Notes: generated from the letters alone by a model not told the origin. Shown: positions 1 through 8,357, counted from the first letter of the stretch. The stretch: 12,798 bases of DNA from Isotricha intestinalis (GCA_023807065.1 JAJJLU010004465.1:1-12798), one strand, 5' to 3'. Program-made: numbers and translations.

Positions 1-409
1 TCCCCAATTCATTTTATATAAATTATTTTATATGTTAGGTATATATTTCAAAGAATAAATATATAATTTTATTTGATTTTTAAAAGGTCAAAATGAGTAA
101 GATGTAATAAATTTTTTAAATTTTTTACTATATTTTAAAAAAATAATAATTATAAAAAATAAATTTAAATATTGTTAATTAAAATGGAGAACTTAATTCC
201 TTATTAATTATCTACTTTTCAAATTTTTAATAGTTTAACATATTTTCTTCATTAAATGATTAAGATTTTTTTAAAGAATATATGTTTAAGAATATATTTA
301 TTAAAAAGACTTGACCCTAAATTTTTTATTTTTTGAAATAATTAATGAATGTTTAATAATTCACATTCTAAAAAATTTATTAATAACCTATATTTATGAT
401 TTATTTAAA
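1..409. other. Intergenic A/T-rich flank downstream of the invertase
   Basis: This stretch is the 3' flank of the minus-strand invertase gene. It is almost pure A/T with short stop-rich frames on both strands. The longest ATG-led reading I see is about seven codons (near 184). No RNA gene, palindrome with G/C pairs, or coding remnant is visible. A polyadenylation signal for the invertase should lie just below 410, but AATAAA-like strings are too common here to pick one. Confidence 0.7.
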
Positions 410-2239
410 TTATTGTTCGAGTGATTCGGTATAATCAAAAGTGGTTAATTGTCTACCATAGAAATCAATATTAAATCTTCCTTCAGAAACAGGAACAAAT
501 TCAACAGTACTAACAAAATTACCTCCAGAAAAGAAGAAAGTATTAGTAGCAACAACATAACTAGTTTTTTCTGTGATATCATCAACATTTAAGAATAATT
601 CAATAATATTTCTATCAATTAAACCATATACATTATATCTCCAATTTAAATGTTCACTAAAAAGATGAATTTGATGATTAAAAGCTCCAAAATTCCTTAC
701 GAATTGAACATTAGTGTGTCCTCTATCAAGGAAAAATTGAGGACCATTATCATGATAATGGAATTTTAAATATTCATCTGGATTAGAACCTCCTCTGAAT
801 AAAACATAAAATTCTGGAGTAGCTCCTTCACCAGTCACTTGAAAATCAATCCAAAATTCAAAAGCACCATTTGCTCCTTCTGAATAATCAATTATTCTAT
901 TTGGATTATCTGTAGTTAATGGTTCTATTTTAACTGGAGTTAAAGTATTTATTGAAGGAGAGAAATTACTATGTTTTAATATAGGTTTTTGTTTTAATGT
1001 TAAGAAATTTCTTTGAGTATTTAAATGAAAATGACTTAAATAAAATTCTCTTGGAATTGCCATTGAACTTCTCCATGGATCTGTTGGAACTATACCTGAA
1101 TATTGCCAATTTGAAGCCCATGTAATTCCTGTTATTGTATTATATCCATTTCTTAATTGATTATCATCATCTGGATCAATATAATATAATTGCATAGCAT
1201 AGAAATCTTTTCCATAATCAAATATATTTAAATATTTATGTGTTTGAACAAATTCAAAATTATTAGCTATTAATCCACCAATTCTTCCAAAAGTACCTAT
1301 AACATACCATGTTGATGATCCTCCTAAAAATGAACCTGGATTAATTGATATAAATAATACCCAATAATCATCTAATTCATCTCCTGTTTTTTCTTTATTT
1401 TTTAAATGACACATATTTGGACATTCATATTGATGACCTAAAAATCCTCCAAATTCATAAGTTCCTTTAGGTTCAAATTTATATCCATTTTTAGATTGAT
1501 AAAATTCAATAACATATTCTTGACTTCTAGCAACAGTCATAATAAACACTCTATCTTCTGCTGGTTGACCTTCTGCATTATTATTAGTTGCTAAATATTT
1601 AATAACTTGAGGATCTCTAAAATCAAGTTGTTCAACATCATTCCCTTCTAAATTAGTAAAACGTGCAGAAGCAACAGGATTAACAAATTCTCCATTATAT
1701 CTATTATTTTCTCCTTCAAAACCAGGAGTAATAAAAGTATAACCTCCATCTAAAGAAAAACTTAACCATTGATTTTGATGATGAGAAGAGTCATCATAAT
1801 TATAAGTCCACATAGCAATAATTCTTTGTTGGGCAGTAACAGAATCAGGAAAAAACCCAGATTTATTATCAGAATCAATAAAAATAGAACCAGAAAAAAC
1901 ACCATCTCTATCATTAGGAGGACCAATTGCAATAGGTTGTTGTTTCCAAGTATTTAAATCTTTAGATATCGCATGTCCCCAATATAATGGTTGACCCCAA
2001 ACTGAAGCTTGTGGATTATATTGAAAATATAAATGCCAAGTTTCAGTACTTTTATCATAAAAACAACCATTTGGATCATTCATCCATCCACTTGTTGGAG
2101 TAAAGTGAAATAATGGTCTATTTATTGTTTCATTTCCTCTTGATACACGTAATGTAGGATATTCATGCACTTTATTTACATTCTCACCAGTATATAATGA
2201 GGATATTAAGGGGATTAAGAAAAGGAAAAATAACTTCAT
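410..2239 (-). CDS. Secreted GH32 beta-fructofuranosidase (yeast-type invertase)
   Basis: This is a complete 609-residue glycoside hydrolase family 32 enzyme that hydrolyses sucrose, and possibly fructans, to fructose outside the cell. Residues 1-16 form a signal peptide (MKLFFLFLIPLISSLY). The GH32 signatures are all intact: WMNDPNG at 52-58 with nucleophile Asp55, FSGS at 115-118, FRDP at 207-210 with transition-state stabiliser Asp209, and YECP at 271-274 with acid/base Glu272. A five-bladed propeller fills roughly 40-390 and a beta-sandwich roughly 440-605. The motifs NPWRSSM-like (DPWRSSM 387-393), ASNWQYS and FFLDRG match the Saccharomyces SUC2 group closely rather than bacterial or plant enzymes. 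SUC2 is 532 residues; the extra length is in loops, including about 20 residues between SLDGGYTF and FRDP. N-glycosylation sequons are at Asn36, Asn125 and Asn425. The ATG is at 2239-2237 and the stop is TAA. G+C is clearly higher than in neighbouring genes. Family assignment is near certain; substrate preference is inferred. Confidence 0.97.
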   Translation of the reverse strand: MKLFFLFLIPLISSLYTGENVNKVHEYPTLRVSRGNETINRPLFHFTPTSGWMNDPNGCFYDKSTETWHLYFQYNPQASVWGQPLYWGHAISKDLNTWKQQPIAIGPPNDRDGVFSGSIFIDSDNKSGFFPDSVTAQQRIIAMWTYNYDDSSHHQNQWLSFSLDGGYTFITPGFEGENNRYNGEFVNPVASARFTNLEGNDVEQLDFRDPQVIKYLATNNNAEGQPAEDRVFIMTVARSQEYVIEFYQSKNGYKFEPKGTYEFGGFLGHQYECPNMCHLKNKEKTGDELDDYWVLFISINPGSFLGGSSTWYVIGTFGRIGGLIANNFEFVQTHKYLNIFDYGKDFYAMQLYYIDPDDDNQLRNGYNTITGITWASNWQYSGIVPTDPWRSSMAIPREFYLSHFHLNTQRNFLTLKQKPILKHSNFSPSINTLTPVKIEPLTTDNPNRIIDYSEGANGAFEFWIDFQVTGEGATPEFYVLFRGGSNPDEYLKFHYHDNGPQFFLDRGHTNVQFVRNFGAFNHQIHLFSEHLNWRYNVYGLIDRNIIELFLNVDDITEKTSYVVATNTFFFSGGNFVSTVEFVPVSEGRFNIDFYGRQLTTFDYTESLEQ

Positions 2240-2632
2240 TTGGTTATTTATTTATTAAAAATTTTATACGGTTTTATATTAATTTTGGAAGAAGATTTAT
2301 TTCTTTTAAGTTTTAAAATATGTAAAATTTATTTTATATTAAGAATTAATTTTGGAATTTTATACAAATTTATTGTTTATTATGAACTAAATAAGATAAT
2401 TCAGTGTTTTTTATATCATAAAATATTTTTTCGAGAATTAAGTTTTTAAATTTTTTTAATCCTTATATAACTTATATAAGGACTTCCTTTATGTTTAATT
2501 GTATTTTATTTTTTTATGGAAAAAGGTTTCTCTTAAGAATTATTAATTTAAAAGGGTAATATTATTACATTTTAGGATTTTTTAAGGATAAAAATGTTTT
2601 AAATGTAATCTTGAAATATTAAATAATAATAA
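2240..2632. promoter_or_regulatory. Upstream region of the invertase gene
   Basis: This A/T-rich stretch lies directly upstream of the minus-strand invertase ATG and must hold its 5' UTR and core promoter. On the coding strand the leader reads AATAAATAACCAAATG, with A at -3. The only structured element with G/C pairs is the palindrome at 2460-2482. A plus-strand frame open from 2240 begins at TTG, has no recognisable content and is not a gene. Confidence 0.4.
2460..2482. repeat. 23-bp perfect palindrome upstream of invertase
   Basis: The arms TCCTTATATAA and TTATATAAGGA are perfect reverse complements, 11 bp each, around a single central C at 2471. It sits about 220 bp upstream of the invertase ATG. 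Its CC...GG ends with an A/T core resemble the half-sites bound by dimeric regulators (MADS-box CArG-like, CTTATATAAG), but this is a resemblance only. It could equally be a chance hairpin. Confidence 0.5.
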
Positions 2633-2854
2633 TTTTTTATTCCCAATTTTGAAATTTTAGAGAATAATAAGAGTAAATACTTTAAAATAATATTACCAGA
2701 AATCATGAATCAATTCTTTTCTAATTTAAAAAAGATAAAACTTAATAATAAGTCATATTATTTTCAAAATATGAATAAAAATTCACTCTTCCATTTTTTA
2801 TCAAATAGAACTTATATCTTCACCATCTTCAAGAATTTAAAAAATATTTTTTAG
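2633..2854 (+). pseudogene. Possible coding remnant, 73 codons open, Asn/Phe/Lys-rich
   Basis: Frame +2 (2633-2851) is open for 73 codons and ends at TAG 2852-2854. It is preceded by three consecutive TAA codons. The only long ATG-led part starts at 2705 (49 residues, beginning MNQFFSNLKKIKLNN). The composition resembles coding sequence here, with phrases such as KYFKIILPEI and HFLSNRTYIF, but I recognise no domain. With roughly one codon in nine a stop in such A/T-rich DNA, I estimate a stretch this long to arise by chance somewhere in the window's gaps well under once but not vanishingly rarely. It may be a small gene, an exon or a decayed fragment. Confidence 0.25.
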
Positions 2855-3835
2855 ACTATTTATAAAGGTAAAAATGAAAAAAAAATCAAAAATAATAATA
2901 TTTAATTGATTCTCTTCAATTCTTATAAAAAATAGAACAAAGTTTTATTTTCGGAAAGTTATTTTTTGCTTATTTTATAATCTTCTTTAATCATTTTATA
3001 TTTTTTTTTTGAGTTTTTTTTTGATTTTGATAAAAAAACAATAAATGATTCTTTGTTGGTTTATTATTTTTAAGAATTAACTTTATTTTCTTATCAAAAG
3101 TCAATCTAACTTTTAATTTTGCTGAATTTGTTGAAAAAATTAAAAAAATAAAAAAAATACATTCAATTTTATTATTTTAAGAAATAATTAAAATTAATTT
3201 TTATGTGTTAATGAATTTTTAATAAATGTGAAGTTATATTTATTTAATTAACTTTGAAAAAAATGCTCAATAAATTTTCATTAGTATTTCTTTTATTAAA
3301 AATTAAAATGTATCTTCAATAAAAATCATATTTCATTCTTCCCAAAAATAATAATTAAATTTATAATGAATTGAACAAATGAAATTAAATATTTTTCTAT
3401 TATAATTTACATTGAATTTTTTTTGAAAATGTTCTTATAAATGTTAATTTTTAACTTTTGGATTTTTAAAAAAATTAATTTATTGATTTTTATAATTTCG
3501 ATTTTAAATTGAATTTGAAATATGAATAGGAAAGGTTTATATTAGAATTTAATATTTCTTTATATATTTAAAATTTAAATAAATAACATTAAACATATTT
3601 ATTTTTTAATATTTACTATTATTTTGAAAAGAATTTATAATTTAATAATTATAAATTAAGGTTAAATTTTGTGGATTATTAATTTTTTGTTTATTTTTTT
3701 ATAAGTTTTAAAATTTTCATATTATTCATTTCTGAATTTAAATTTTAAACTCTAAATTAGTTAAAAAAAATAAAAAAATGATTAATTTAGTAATGAGGAT
3801 ATAAGAATATTTATATATAAGATATTATTCTTATT
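2855..3835. other. Gene-poor gap with one minus-strand open stretch
   Basis: No intact gene is visible. On the minus strand 3176 down to 2994 is open for 61 codons (stop TGA at 2993-2991). Its middle reads SAKLKVRLTFDKKIKLILKN, which looks coding-like, but there is no ATG and no recognised domain. Around one open stretch of this length is expected by chance in the gaps of this window. An A/T-only hairpin lies at 3632-3657 (11-bp arms, 4-base loop) and is likewise compatible with chance. From 3200 to 3835 I see nothing else. Confidence 0.4.
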
Positions 3836-4067
3836 TCAAACATCTATATTTTCAATATTAATCTCATATTCAATCATTAAAATATTATTATCATTAATAA
3901 AATTGAAATCTTTCTTCATTTTTTCTTTTATTTTATGAATTAAAAAATCCTAATTTTTTCCTCACTAATAATTTCTTCTTTTTATCATCTAAATTTTCAA
4001 CATAATTTTATTATTTAATATTAATAAATTAATACCCTTTTTTTACAAGACCTTTAGAAAAAGATTC
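3836..4067 (-). pseudogene. Frameshifted coding-like remnant, unknown family
   Basis: Reading the minus strand from 4067, one frame gives ESFSKGLVKKGY, a TAA, FINIK, two TAA codons, then NYVENLDDKKKKLLVRKKL down to about 3951. The next frame takes over at 3949 with DFLIHKIKEKMKKDF and runs, open for 38 codons, to MIEYEINIENIDV and TGA at 3838-3836. The switch lies at the run of six T (minus strand) at 3942-3947, typical of a small indel. The charged, helical Lys/Glu/Asp composition matches real proteins of this genome rather than translated spacer. I do not recognise the family. It could be the 3' end of a decayed gene; chance cannot be excluded. Confidence 0.35.
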
Positions 4068-4180
4068 TTAAATATTAATCTAAGAATTTAGTAATAAAAG
4101 GGTTTTCTTTTTAACAATAATTTTACTAAAAGTTAATCTATACTTCTTTAATATAATAATCTTTAAATAATTATTTTAGT

Positions 4181-4689
4181 CAACCAAGAGAATTTGGTTT
4201 TATTATATTTTCAGAAAAAGAAACTATTGATAAAATATTATTTCATGCTAATCGCAATATTTTATGTAAAAATTAGATTGAATGAACTAAAACAAAAAAT
4301 AAGGCTCATGGATTTGGTTCAAAAAAAAAATCGTTTATTTTCTAATGAAACTGATATTTAAACCAATAATTATGTGATTAAAAATAAAAATCAATTATTT
4401 AATAATAACAATTTTATATATTTAAAGATAATTTAATTTTATTCATAAAAATGAAGAAAAATAATAGTTAATAAAAAAAAATAACAATAATATTAATGAA
4501 AGTATAATAAATACATTATTAAATAATAATGTGTTTTTCAAAGAACTAAAATTATTATATTTTATTTATTTTTATAAAGGATTTTCAAAGCAATTATTAA
4601 AATTAAATTTTCTAAATATTCTTTTTTTTATATTCAAAAAGCCTTTTCTCATACTTTATTTATTATCTCAAATCCATTTAATTAATTAA
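4181..4689 (+). pseudogene. Decayed RRM RNA-binding protein gene with Asn-rich tail
   Basis: From 4181 the plus strand reads QPREFGFIIFSEKETIDKIL. This is the second half of an RNA recognition motif: an RNP1-like octamer REFGFIIF (4187-4210, consensus [RK]-G-[FY]-[GA]-[FY]-[ILV]-x-[FY]) followed by helix 2. Strand 4 follows as NILCKN-TAG-IE-TGA-TKTKNKA, with stops at 4274-4276 and 4283-4285; the TAG sits where Trp (TGG) would fit. A basic stretch AHGFGSKKK follows. The frame then shifts by one at the A10 run (4321-4330) to RLFSNETDI, TAA at 4359, NNYVIKNKNQLFNNNN. It shifts again to a 73-codon open stretch (4468-4686) starting with an Asn run and ending hydrophobic, stop 4687-4689. No RNP2 half is evident upstream. 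At least three in-frame stops and two shifts make it a pseudogene; the last segment may be unrelated. Confidence 0.6.
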
Positions 4690-4773
4690 ATCAATGAAAT
4701 ATATTTTTATTTTTTAAATTGATTGTACATATTTTTTTAAAATAAATTAATAATTCTAAAAATTAAATAATAC

Positions 4774-5676
4774 ATGAATGAACAAATTCAAATTAATGAT
4801 AATGTTAATTATAGAAATCAAAATAATTTACAAAAAACATTTGAAAATAAACTTTATCGTCATGAATCAAAAAAAAAGTTTAAAGATTTTTCATCTGAAT
4901 CTTCTTCTGAAGATAATATTGAATATTATGAAAATTTTTTAAAATCATTAATAAATGAAAATAAATGTAAAACCCCAAATTTTAGTCCAAATGTTTCTTA
5001 TAAAAAAAATAAGAAAAAAAATCATCTAACAAAAGAATTTAAAAGAAGATTAAAAAAGAATAATTCAAAAGATTATCAAATGAATGATCATGTTCTAATT
5101 TTAGGTTCAAATAAAGACGATTCATCTTCTGACAATAATATACAAAATTTTTTTAAAATAAGACCTAAATCAACTTCAAAGAATTTAATGAAAAATAAAT
5201 TAAGTATTGAAGACTCTCCAAAAAATAAAAAAAGGGAAATAAAGGATTCTGTTAATAAAAAAAATAATAAATATATATTAAATATAATATCTGATAATAA
5301 AATTTATGAAGTTGATGAATCATTTGATTCAAATAAAATTAATCCTAATGATATTATTAAATATAATTCTCATCAAAAACCTCATTCTTCATTTTTTCAA
5401 GGAGAAAAAAATAATAATAATAATAATAATACAGAAGAAATAAATCAAAAAAAACAATATGATGTTAAATTCAAATTTCATAAAATTGATAAAAAAGAAA
5501 TGAGAAAATGTAATACAATAAATCCTTTTATAAAAGAAACAGATGATAATATTAATATTAAAAATGATAATAATACTTCAAGAAATAATAAAAATAATAA
5601 TAATAATAATTTACAATTTTCAATTCCAATAAAAAAGAAAAAAAAATTATTATGTTGTTGTATTCCAATTGGTTAA
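4774..5676 (+). CDS. Asn/Lys-rich low-complexity protein with polybasic-Cys3 C-terminus
   Basis: This 300-residue protein has no domain I recognise. It is mostly disordered: an N-terminal Asn/Gln-rich part, a Ser/Glu cluster around 40-48 (SSESSSED, casein-kinase-2-like sites), several Lys-rich blocks, and Asn runs near 214-221 and 270-277. The last residues are the distinctive part: IPI, five Lys (287-291), Leu-Leu, Cys294-Cys295-Cys296, then IPIG. A polybasic run followed by adjacent cysteines is the usual arrangement of a tail that binds acidic membrane lipids and is S-palmitoylated; it is not a CAAX box. There is no signal peptide or membrane span, so a cytosolic protein anchored on the inner face of a membrane is my inference. 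ATG 4774 is the first in frame and the stop is TAA. It converges with the transporter-like gene across 446 bp. Confidence 0.8.
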   Translation: MNEQIQINDNVNYRNQNNLQKTFENKLYRHESKKKFKDFSSESSSEDNIEYYENFLKSLINENKCKTPNFSPNVSYKKNKKKNHLTKEFKRRLKKNNSKDYQMNDHVLILGSNKDDSSSDNNIQNFFKIRPKSTSKNLMKNKLSIEDSPKNKKREIKDSVNKKNNKYILNIISDNKIYEVDESFDSNKINPNDIIKYNSHQKPHSSFFQGEKNNNNNNNTEEINQKKQYDVKFKFHKIDKKEMRKCNTINPFIKETDDNINIKNDNNTSRNNKNNNNNNLQFSIPIKKKKKLLCCCIPIG

Positions 5677-6122
5677 ATATATTGTATAAATATTCTAAGT
5701 TTCTTGTGATGAAATAATTTAATAATTAATTATAAAGATATATAATAATTTTTTATGATTTAATATGTCTTTAATTATATTATAAAAATGAGTTTCCAAT
5801 ATTTTATTTCTAAATGTATAAAAAGTTTAAAAAAATAATATTATAAATAAAGAGACTTTAAGAATTTAATATAATTATTTTCTTATAAAAATTAATTACT
5901 AAATTTTCTCTCTTTGAGTATTTTATATATTAATTAAAAAAATATATTAATTTAGGCAATAAATATAAAATTTAAGTTGAATTTTTAATAATATAAAAAT
6001 TGCGTTCAGAAAGACAAAATAAATAATTTTAATTTATATATTATTTTTAAAAAAATGAAAATCAACAATTATTTATTATGAACTTTTGGTTTAATTGTAT
6101 TTTTAATAATTAAATAAAATAA
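5677..6122. other. Shared 3' intergenic region of two convergent genes
   Basis: This gap lies between the stop codons of the plus-strand Asn/Lys-rich gene and the minus-strand transporter-like gene, so it holds both 3' ends. It is very A/T-rich with dense stops on both strands. I see no RNA gene, palindrome with G/C pairs or coding remnant. Confidence 0.6.
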
Positions 6123-7163
6123 TTATTCAACCCCACAATCAGAAATGCCTCTAACAACAGAATCATTTATTAAATTTTTAGTTTCTCTTTCTGCTCTTTC
6201 TTTAATATTCCCCGTAAAATTTTTATTTAAACCTAAAAAATTAAGTTCCATAATTTCTAAATAAATCATGTATATAATTATATTTAAAATTATTACAATT
6301 AACATTAAAGTTAAGAATTTAAAAGTTTTTTCTGAGAACCAAAACCATCTAAATAAATATTGTCCGGTATTTTTACTTAAATTTACTATAATTGGGTTAA
6401 ATTTTTCAGTAAGATAAAAGAATAAAAAAAAATTAAAAAAACTTAATATCATTATTGGAATACACCAAGCGTTAAAAGGTAAAAATTTTTCCCTTCCAAC
6501 AATTATTTGAAAAATACATTCAAATATCCCAAATATACTAGCTAGAAAATAGATATTCATAAAATAAAATTTATTAATATATTTTATAAATAAATTAGTA
6601 AAAGCATAACAGTAAGAATTATATAAAATATATACAATCATAAAATAAGAATTTAAACTGTTAAATTCATTAAGAGAAATAAACAAAACTATCATAGTTA
6701 TAATATTAAGAAAAAAAGATAAATAATGATGTGAATACATATTACTTTTACTAATTATTTTTTTCTCAATCAAAAAAAAGCATGTAAATTGTAAATACAT
6801 TTCTAAACTCATTAATTTAAAATCTTTCATATTTAATGCCTTATTATAACATATTAATGATATATAATCTAATATTATACTGATAATAATAAATTTAATA
6901 GATTGTTTAGAAATATTCTTTAATTGTATTTCATTTTCAAAAGATTTTTCATGTAAAACAGAAGAATCTAAAATCTTGTTTTCAACGAAAAACAATATAA
7001 TTAAGAAAAATTGCCCTAAACTTTTATAAAATTGAGCTATGTTAGCATTACTATTATCTATCTCTAATACTTTTAATTTCATTAACAATTCTAATAAAAA
7101 AGAACTAATTATACATAATAAAAATAAAATATAATCTTTTTGTAAATGAAAATTAATGAGCAT
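6123..7163 (-). CDS. Multi-pass membrane protein, drug/metabolite-transporter (SLC35-like)
   Basis: This is a 346-residue integral membrane protein with nine or ten hydrophobic spans, roughly 11-30, 45-61, 89-106, 115-132, 147-163, 170-193, 201-223, 232-251, 255-276 and 282-303. It has no signal peptide and both ends are polar. The size, even spacing, the short NKAL...MSLEMYLQFTCFFLIEKK section around 107-135, and a basic cytosolic tail fit the drug/metabolite transporter superfamily, which includes nucleotide-sugar transporters. No substrate motif is visible. After the last span the tail EIMELNFLGLNKN reminds me of a conserved tail in related protist and fungal multi-pass proteins; that is memory and unverified. 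The open frame extends 15 codons further to 7208, but begins at TTG; the first ATG is at 7163-7161, preceded by an A-rich leader, and I chose it. Stop is TAA. It is divergent from the UPF0390-like gene. Confidence 0.7.
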   Translation of the reverse strand: MLINFHLQKDYILFLLCIISSFLLELLMKLKVLEIDNSNANIAQFYKSLGQFFLIILFFVENKILDSSVLHEKSFENEIQLKNISKQSIKFIIISIILDYISLICYNKALNMKDFKLMSLEMYLQFTCFFLIEKKIISKSNMYSHHYLSFFLNIITMIVLFISLNEFNSLNSYFMIVYILYNSYCYAFTNLFIKYINKFYFMNIYFLASIFGIFECIFQIIVGREKFLPFNAWCIPIMILSFFNFFLFFYLTEKFNPIIVNLSKNTGQYLFRWFWFSEKTFKFLTLMLIVIILNIIIYMIYLEIMELNFLGLNKNFTGNIKERAERETKNLINDSVVRGISDCGVE

Positions 7164-8357
7164 TTTTTCTTTTTTTAAAGATTTTTTTTTGAAAATATTT
7201 TTGAACAAAAAATAATTAAATTAAAACTATTCAATCTAAGAATTACTATTTTCATTATATTTAATTAAGATTTTTTTTTTACTTTATTGAAAGAGTTGTT
7301 TTAATTATTAATTTAATGTTAGATAAAAAATTTAAAATATATAAAGTTTAACTTGTAATACTTTTATCTTTTTCATTGTAAATAATCACAATTTGATAGT
7401 TATATAATATCATTGAAATAGATTTTTTTGAAAATTAAATATTTTTTTTTGATGAAATAATTAATAAAAACTAGCTGAATATTAAAATTTTCATTTTTTT
7501 ATATTTTGTTTTTGGAATTATTCTATGAATCTTATTATTTTATTTTGATTGTAATTATACTTAATGATATTATTTGCTTACTTTATTTTAATGCTATAAA
7601 ATTTATATTTTATTTTTTAAAAATTGTTAAAAAAATAGGTAAAAATCGAAGTTTTTGGCTTAAGGGAAATTAATAATTTTTAGTAATTATATTTTTTAGT
7701 ATCATAAACTTTATTTTTAGTCAATTTATAATATTATTTTCAATGATTTTATTCTTCTTTTTTACGGTGTTTATAATATAATAATGAATCAGAAAAAGAA
7801 TTTTTAATTTTTTTAAGAGATATACTATTATTTCTCTTTAATTAAAGATTATTAAATTCAATTAAGTTTCATAAATAATAATATTTTTACCTTATATTTT
7901 TAAACATATATTACTTAGAAAAATAAATTTATAAATAATAATAATATTATTCTTATAATTTTTGATTAAAATATTTTGGAACTTATTATCATTTAAAAAA
8001 TATTGAAACAATTTATTGGTTAAAATTAATATTTAATTAAAATATAAATAAAATAATAAATTCATTTCAAAATCAGCATTTAAAAACCTTCAAAAAAAAA
8101 TAATTACAATCAAAAATTATAGTTCTGAATATTTATTGTAAAATTTAAAATATCTAATTTTTCTCATTAATGTAATATCCAATAATAATAATATTTCTTC
8201 CTTTTATAATTTATTTTTTATTTGGAATTTACATTATATTATTTCATTATATTAATTATTTGAATTATTATTTTTTTTTTTTTTTTAAATTTATAAATTA
8301 TTAGACATTATTGATGTAATTTATTTTTATTTTTATATTTTTTTCTTTTTTGAAAAA
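7164..8357. other. 1.2-kb divergent intergenic region
   Basis: This gap separates the divergent transporter-like and UPF0390-like genes, so it holds both promoters. A run of sixteen T lies at 8271-8286, about 70 bp before the plus-strand ATG, typical of a nucleosome-depleting tract. Two weak coding-like stretches are present. On the minus strand 8203-7892 reads for about 104 codons with few stops (pieces such as RKIRYFKFYNKYSEL and FQYFLNDNKFQNILIKN). On the plus strand 7677-7778 is 34 hydrophobic codons preceded by GKNRSFWLKGN and two TAA. Neither shows a recognisable domain, and both may be chance. Confidence 0.4.
8271..8286 (+). promoter_or_regulatory. T16 homopolymer tract before UPF0390-like gene
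   Basis: Sixteen consecutive T residues lie 71 bp upstream of the ATG at 8358, and a second T-rich patch follows at 8326-8350. Poly(dA:dT) tracts in eukaryotic promoters disfavour nucleosomes. In DNA this rich in A/T such a run is only weak evidence of function. Confidence 0.3.

Noticed and set aside
1769..1957. 62-codon plus-strand open frame
   Set aside because: It lies wholly antisense inside the invertase gene; its Ile/Arg/Asn-rich translation is a shadow of the conserved minus-strand coding sequence.
2240..2449. 69-codon plus-strand open frame beside the invertase start
   Set aside because: It begins at TTG, has no ATG before its body, and its Phe/Leu/Ile composition is what T-rich promoter DNA yields.
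3632..3657. A/T-only hairpin with 11-bp arms
   Set aside because: Perfect inverted repeats made only of A and T of this length are expected many times in 12.8 kb of such DNA.
4034..4103. Nested inverted repeats ACCCTTTT/AAAAGGGT and ATTCTTA/TAAGAAT as a possible structured RNA
   Set aside because: The arms are short, separated by unpaired bases, and overlap the minus-strand coding-like remnant; chance explains them in this composition.
4676..4691. 16-bp palindrome ATTTAATTAATTAAAT
   Set aside because: A/T only and low complexity; no reason to think it is a site.
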